DNA of 41,746 nt from Caldisericum sp. CG2_30_36_11 (GTDB lineage Bacteria > Caldisericota > Caldisericia > Caldisericales > Caldisericaceae): assembly GCA_001871575.1 (NCBI GenBank), contig MNXV01000023.1, positions 1-41,746 on the forward strand. The letters run 5' to 3'. This document shows, piece by piece, positions 37,790-41,746 of this stretch. Both the position numbers and the translations under genes were made by a program. Below the pieces are notes generated by a model. That model did no database searches and was not told the DNA's origin. It worked only from the letters and a program-made list of their open reading frames with translations. Within the stretch, counting starts at the first letter, position 1. Every line of letters begins with the position of its first letter.

Positions 37790-39342
37790 TAACCTCCAAT
37801 ACTCTTTAAAATATATCCGGCTAATCTCGTTGCTGAAGCATTCCTTTCAAATACCACTGCACCAGCATCCTTAAGCATGCTTATAAGTTTTGCTTTATCC
37901 TGAGGATCTTTATCTGTTCCAGTAACAGTTGCAATAATAATTGCATTGCTTATTTCTCTTGCTTTTTTAATTACAGGTGTCAGCTCTTCAGCAGGATTAG
38001 GATTGGTACCATAACCTATAACAACATCAAGATAAATAATTGCAACGGTCGGATCATTTGCTTCGTTAAGTATTCGTTTATTTCTCAATTCAAAATCAAT
38101 CTGTGGATGAGGTCTTCCAACTGTAAATTCATCCTCGCCAAGATCAACTGCAGTATGTCCGACACTTTTCCAGGAATCTTCAAGTTTAAGAGAAGGATCA
38201 AGCGGAGCGTTAGAATTTATACCTCCTAAAATATCCTTCAGGAGAACCTGGGTTTCATAGACAAGGGTCCCTCCCTGGAACAAGCCTCTAAAATACTTCT
38301 GCTCTCCTGTTAATTTCCTTGCAAGTTGTGAAGCCAATTCTTTTAATTCACCATCTTTACGACCAATCTCTTTCTCAAAGTCTTCCATAGAAATACCCTT
38401 AGAAATACTAACTGCAAGAAGTGAGGCATGTTCAAGGTCTTTTGCTGGAATTGCACCAATCTTTTTAACTAATTCAGGGTCTGCTCCAAGGAAAGCAGCA
38501 ACAACTGGCTTATCGGTCTTCTTGAGAATTTCACCTATTTTTTCAAGAACTTCCGGGTGTGGTGGCTTGGAAACAAGTGTAATGACCTTTGTTTCAGGAT
38601 CATCAATAAGAGCTTCAAGCCCGGTAAGGAAAGACATGCCTTGATAATCCTTCTTGACATCTATCCCACCTGTACCAATACCCTGTGAAATACCGCCACC
38701 TGCATTTGAAATGATACAGCTAACTTCCTGAAGTCCTGTACCTGCAGCAGAAACAATTCCAATATCACCTCTATTAACTACATTCGCAAAACCAAGCGGT
38801 GCACCATTTATGATGGCTGTACCACAGTCAGGACCCATCACAAGAAGGCCATGTTCTCTTCCATATTTTTTTACCTCAAACGCTTTATCTTTTGGAACAT
38901 TATCCGAGAAGATCATCACATGCAGACCATGCTCTAAAGCTTTCATTGCTTCTCTTGCTGCATACCTACCTGCAACCGATACAATAACCATATTTGCATC
39001 GGGTAAAATTTCTAAAGCTCCTTCAAGACTCTTGGGCATATATTCTTCAGATTCCCGAGACCCCAGGTTTTTAGTTTTCAGAAGTTCTTCTACCTTCTGA
39101 ATCGCTGTAATGGCTAATAATTCATCTTTTGCCTTTACCGCAATAAGCAAATCTGATTCTGATGCTCCTTTAAATTCCTCTATTAATAGTCCGGAGGATT
39201 CGAGAATTGACTTATTCTCTTTTGTGCCAATCATCAAAGCTGCATCTTCAACGCCATTAAGTTTTGTTGCTTCTCGAGCAACCAACATAAGGGCTACAGA
39301 ATCATAATATTCGCCCTTTTTAATAACTCCTTTCACTGCCAT
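37789..39342 (-). CDS. fdrA: FdrA/AllF family protein (acyl-CoA synthetase-like fold)
   Basis: YDSVALMLVAREATKLNGVEDAALMIGTKENK, VMGPDCGTAIINGAPLGFANVVNRGDIGIVSAAGTGLQEV, YLDVVIGYGTNPNPAEEL. Confidence 0.9.
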   Translation of the reverse strand: MAVKGVIKKGEYYDSVALMLVAREATKLNGVEDAALMIGTKENKSILESSGLLIEEFKGASESDLLIAVKAKDELLAITAIQKVEELLKTKNLGSRESEEYMPKSLEGALEILPDANMVIVSVAGRYAAREAMKALEHGLHVMIFSDNVPKDKAFEVKKYGREHGLLVMGPDCGTAIINGAPLGFANVVNRGDIGIVSAAGTGLQEVSCIISNAGGGISQGIGTGGIDVKKDYQGMSFLTGLEALIDDPETKVITLVSKPPHPEVLEKIGEILKKTDKPVVAAFLGADPELVKKIGAIPAKDLEHASLLAVSISKGISMEDFEKEIGRKDGELKELASQLARKLTGEQKYFRGLFQGGTLVYETQVLLKDILGGINSNAPLDPSLKLEDSWKSVGHTAVDLGEDEFTVGRPHPQIDFELRNKRILNEANDPTVAIIYLDVVIGYGTNPNPAEELTPVIKKAREISNAIIIATVTGTDKDPQDKAKLISMLKDAGAVVFERNASATRLAGYILKSIGG

Positions 39343-40196
39343 AACAAACCTCCTTCTAAAAATTTTTTCAAACTAATAATAAAACCAGTTAAAATATCTG
39401 CACCCGATGTTTCTCCGAAATTAAGTATTCTACGAGTAACAGATTCAACATTTTTCCCATCAGACAAAATAGCCAATAAATAATCTTTAAAATATTCATA
39501 AAAACGACCAACTGAAGAATAATAGATAAATGTATTGCTTAATACATTGCCATTTGAAGATTGAAGATAAAATTTCTCTCTTATATTTACGGTTTTCACC
39601 CCGGAAAGTTGTTCGAAAATATAAAGAGCAATGACTATTCCATTAATAATATCGTCTCCCTGGGGCGTTAAACCAAAACCAACGCCCTTTAATTCATTAA
39701 CCGCATCAAAATAACCATTCATCAAAGCTTTAAAAGTGATTTTAATTTTTTCCTTTAAATTTCTTTCGAACAGTGTTTTAAAAAACTTCTCTCTACCGTC
39801 ATCTAAAAGAAATGCACTGCTGAACTGAGGAGCTTCTTCTACAACAACTTTCTCTGAAATTTGTAAATTGCACATAAATTCGCCCCTGTTCAAACTTGAT
39901 ATGAAAATCTCTGAATCATACTTCTCTGCTCCACTAAAACCAATCCCATAATCGTCTAAATACAAAATCTTATCATGCCAATTTATATATTTAAACTGGC
40001 GGAAGTCATCAATATCTACCACAATGTTATTAGGTCCTCTTCCTACAGCAGGCGCAACAATAGAGATAATTCGGGATGAAACTAACAAATTAATTACATT
40101 CCTGAAGGTAGAGTGAATCCTGATTTGTTTCCAATCACTATTCAGATTTATACAATCACCAAAGGATTTAACCATCAAAGCTATTTTTTGCATCAT
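39333..40196 (-). CDS. DUF2877 (AllH-like) protein; start revised to the internal Met
   Basis: GVGFGLTPQGDDIINGIVIAL signature and SNTFIYYSSVGRFYEYFKDYLLAI. The called start at 40295 overlaps a terminator and the upstream CDS; MMQKIALM (40196) is preferred. Confidence 0.75.
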   Translation of the reverse strand: MMQKIALMVKSFGDCINLNSDWKQIRIHSTFRNVINLLVSSRIISIVAPAVGRGPNNIVVDIDDFRQFKYINWHDKILYLDDYGIGFSGAEKYDSEIFISSLNRGEFMCNLQISEKVVVEEAPQFSSAFLLDDGREKFFKTLFERNLKEKIKITFKALMNGYFDAVNELKGVGFGLTPQGDDIINGIVIALYIFEQLSGVKTVNIREKFYLQSSNGNVLSNTFIYYSSVGRFYEYFKDYLLAILSDGKNVESVTRRILNFGETSGADILTGFIISLKKFLEGGLLWQ

Positions 40197-40216
40197 TTTT
40201 ATCTTCTCTTCAGTAA

Positions 40217-40245
40217 AAATAAAACCCCCAGGATAATTTTGGGGG
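40217..40245 (-). terminator. Intrinsic terminator downstream of the 40267-40992 gene
   Basis: Minus strand CCCCCA-aaattatcc-TGGGGG followed by TTTTATTTTT. Confidence 0.8.
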
Positions 40246-40266
40246 ATTAAAGAATATTTAATTAAA

Positions 40267-40992
40267 TTATTCTTCAAGTCCTTCTGGGACTTCAAAGTGC
40301 TCTGCTGCCTTCAGCATATCTTCCGGAACCGGACTTATAAGGCCAGAGCCAATATAGTCCTCGAGATATTTCTTTACTGTGGTGTTCCAGTATTCTTTTG
40401 TTACATAGTAAACCCTTGCTCCACCAAGTTCATGTTGAACATCAGGCCACGGATAAGATGGTTGAGCCATTCCTATTCCCCATCTCTTCCATCCGTTGTA
40501 ACTTTCATAAGTAGCCCAGAATTCTTTTTGCCCGAGAATTTCAAAAGCATAATAGCACTTTGCATAATACATTACAGCACCAGCCTTCATGCCTCTCATA
40601 AATGCAAGTGTGTGCAAACTGATGTTTATATCCTCATCCATAAGTCTTCCATTTGCAAATGCTGCAAGTTTACCATCTACTACACCAACAAAATTGTAAG
40701 GGTCCTTTAATCTATTTCTTAACCAGCCAAGAAGTTCTGCATAAACTCTTGCGCCCACGATGTCATAAAAATCATGGTCAATGTCTAAAAGATTTTTTAC
40801 AGTAGGAAGTAAAAGGGGAATTTCATCTTTCCTCATTTCCCTGATAACCATCTTCTTCCCGTTTGGAAGTTCAATAAACATTGGACTCCATGGCGGGAGA
40901 ATCATCGGCGAACCGCTTAATATAGGTTCAATTTCTTCTACTTTGAAGACAATTTCGGATTGTGAAACTTTAACTGGCGGTTGTTTTTTCAT
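40267..40992 (-). CDS. Uncharacterised protein, possibly GNAT-fold; paralog of the gene at 41152
   Basis: 241 aa; shares YDIVGARV[YF]AELL, NISLHT, AGAV.YYAK..YAFE, EFWAT.ESYNGW, SYPWP..QHELGGA with the 41152 ORF. Confidence 0.75.
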   Translation of the reverse strand: MKKQPPVKVSQSEIVFKVEEIEPILSGSPMILPPWSPMFIELPNGKKMVIREMRKDEIPLLLPTVKNLLDIDHDFYDIVGARVYAELLGWLRNRLKDPYNFVGVVDGKLAAFANGRLMDEDINISLHTLAFMRGMKAGAVMYYAKCYYAFEILGQKEFWATYESYNGWKRWGIGMAQPSYPWPDVQHELGGARVYYVTKEYWNTTVKKYLEDYIGSGLISPVPEDMLKAAEHFEVPEGLEE

Positions 40993-41023
40993 TGTACTAC
41001 CTCCCTTTCAAAAAGATGTCTTA

Positions 41024-41052
41024 ATTTTATCAAAAAATCTTTATTAAGTCAA
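41024..41052 (-). promoter_or_regulatory. Putative sigma70-type promoter for the 40267-40992 gene
   Basis: Minus strand TTGACT-17 bp-TAAAAT. Confidence 0.65.
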
Positions 41053-41090
41053 TAGAGCGAATTGAAATTAAATTTTAGGTAAATAACTTA

Positions 41091-41118
41091 TTGACACCGC
41101 AGTTTTAACAGATATAAT
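41091..41118 (+). promoter_or_regulatory. Putative consensus sigma70-type promoter for the 41152 gene
   Basis: TTGACA-16 bp-TATAAT followed by aaggagg RBS and ATG at 41152. Confidence 0.78.
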
Positions 41119-41151
41119 ATAATCAAATTTTATTAAATATAAGGAGGCATT

Positions 41152-41746
41152 ATGAAAAAGCAAATTCCTGTAAAACTCAGGAAAAGCGAGTACAAATTCG
41201 ATGCAGAATGGCTGGAAGGATTGCTGCAAGCCCCTATTAGAGTCCCTGAACTTAAACCCATGTGGTCCGAGATTTTAGACAAACAAGGAAACAAGCATGA
41301 TGTTCTTATTCGTCCAATCAAGGAAGAAGAAATCGACCCGGTGCTTGGTATTCTTCAAAAATTTCTATTCGCCGAATATGACTACTATGATATTGTCGGG
41401 GCAAGAGTATTTGCAGAACTACTTGCCATTAAAAGAAAGAGAATGAAAGACGAATACTTTTTCTTAGGATTAGAAAACGGAGTTCCCGTAGGTATTGCAA
41501 ACGGAAGGATCCTAAATGAAAAAGTAAACATCAGCCTGCATACCATGGCCTTTTTAAGACAAGTTAATGCTGGCGCTGTCCTTTATTATGCAAAGGCGTG
41601 GTATGCTTTTGAGCTATGCAAAAATGAAGAGTTCTGGGCAACATTTGAAAGTTATAATGGCTGGGTGCTTGGTGGACTTCGCATGGCAATGCATAGCTAC
41701 CCCTGGCCAGAATATCAACACGAACTAGGCGGTGCTACCGTTTTTT
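41152..41746 (+). CDS. Uncharacterised protein, 3' partial at the window end; divergent paralog of 40267-40992
   Basis: Open from ATG 41152 to the window end (198 codons): MKKQIPVKLRKSEYKFDAEW...YYDIVGARVFAELL...NISLHTMAFLRQVNAGAVLYYAKAWYAFE...ESYNGW...SYPWPEYQHELGGATVF. Confidence 0.85.
   Translation, partial: MKKQIPVKLRKSEYKFDAEWLEGLLQAPIRVPELKPMWSEILDKQGNKHDVLIRPIKEEEIDPVLGILQKFLFAEYDYYDIVGARVFAELLAIKRKRMKDEYFFLGLENGVPVGIANGRILNEKVNISLHTMAFLRQVNAGAVLYYAKAWYAFELCKNEEFWATFESYNGWVLGGLRMAMHSYPWPEYQHELGGATVF

Noticed and set aside
41133-41321. 62-aa minus-strand ORF
   Set aside because: Antisense to the conserved paralog ORF at 41152, which has a strong promoter and RBS.
1-41746. CRISPR array, toxin-antitoxin, defence island or transposase
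   Set aside because: No regularly spaced repeats of CRISPR type and no recognisable Cas, TA, restriction or transposase proteins on either strand.

Overview
41.7-kb AT-rich bacterial chromosomal window. Most genes are on the minus strand; a five-gene cell-surface-polymer and ComF island (about 17.9-22.3 kb) is on the plus strand. No phage, integrase, transposase or CRISPR array is visible. Recognisable blocks are: a probably frameshifted secreted amidase plus a lipoprotein; urocanase and a Ca2+-type P-ATPase; a long Alu-domain SRP RNA; nucleotide kinases; two SurA-like foldases; lipoate ligase; WecC-like/double-TagA/CsaB; hflX-uvrC-rny-recX-recA-thpR-rimO-rodZ; lon-[ClpX zinc-finger remnant]-clpP-tig; a seven-tRNA cluster; and a cluster with FdrA/AllF, a small fdrA-domain ORF, an AllH-like DUF2877 protein and a cyclase-family hydrolase. 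Two divergent paralogs of an uncharacterised, possibly GNAT-like family lie beside that last cluster. The observations most worth following are: (1) ClpX reduced to a 62-aa zinc-finger-like minigene between clpP and lon; (2) the FdrA/AllH-like cluster with no DUF1116 (AllG) gene in the window and with the divergent unknown paralogs, the best candidate for an undescribed pathway; (3) a DUF885-like protein that has lost its metallopeptidase motif; (4) a tandem double TagA glycosyltransferase; (5) a UvrC without its C-terminal HhH domain. All family assignments come from reading motifs by eye; no database search was run.
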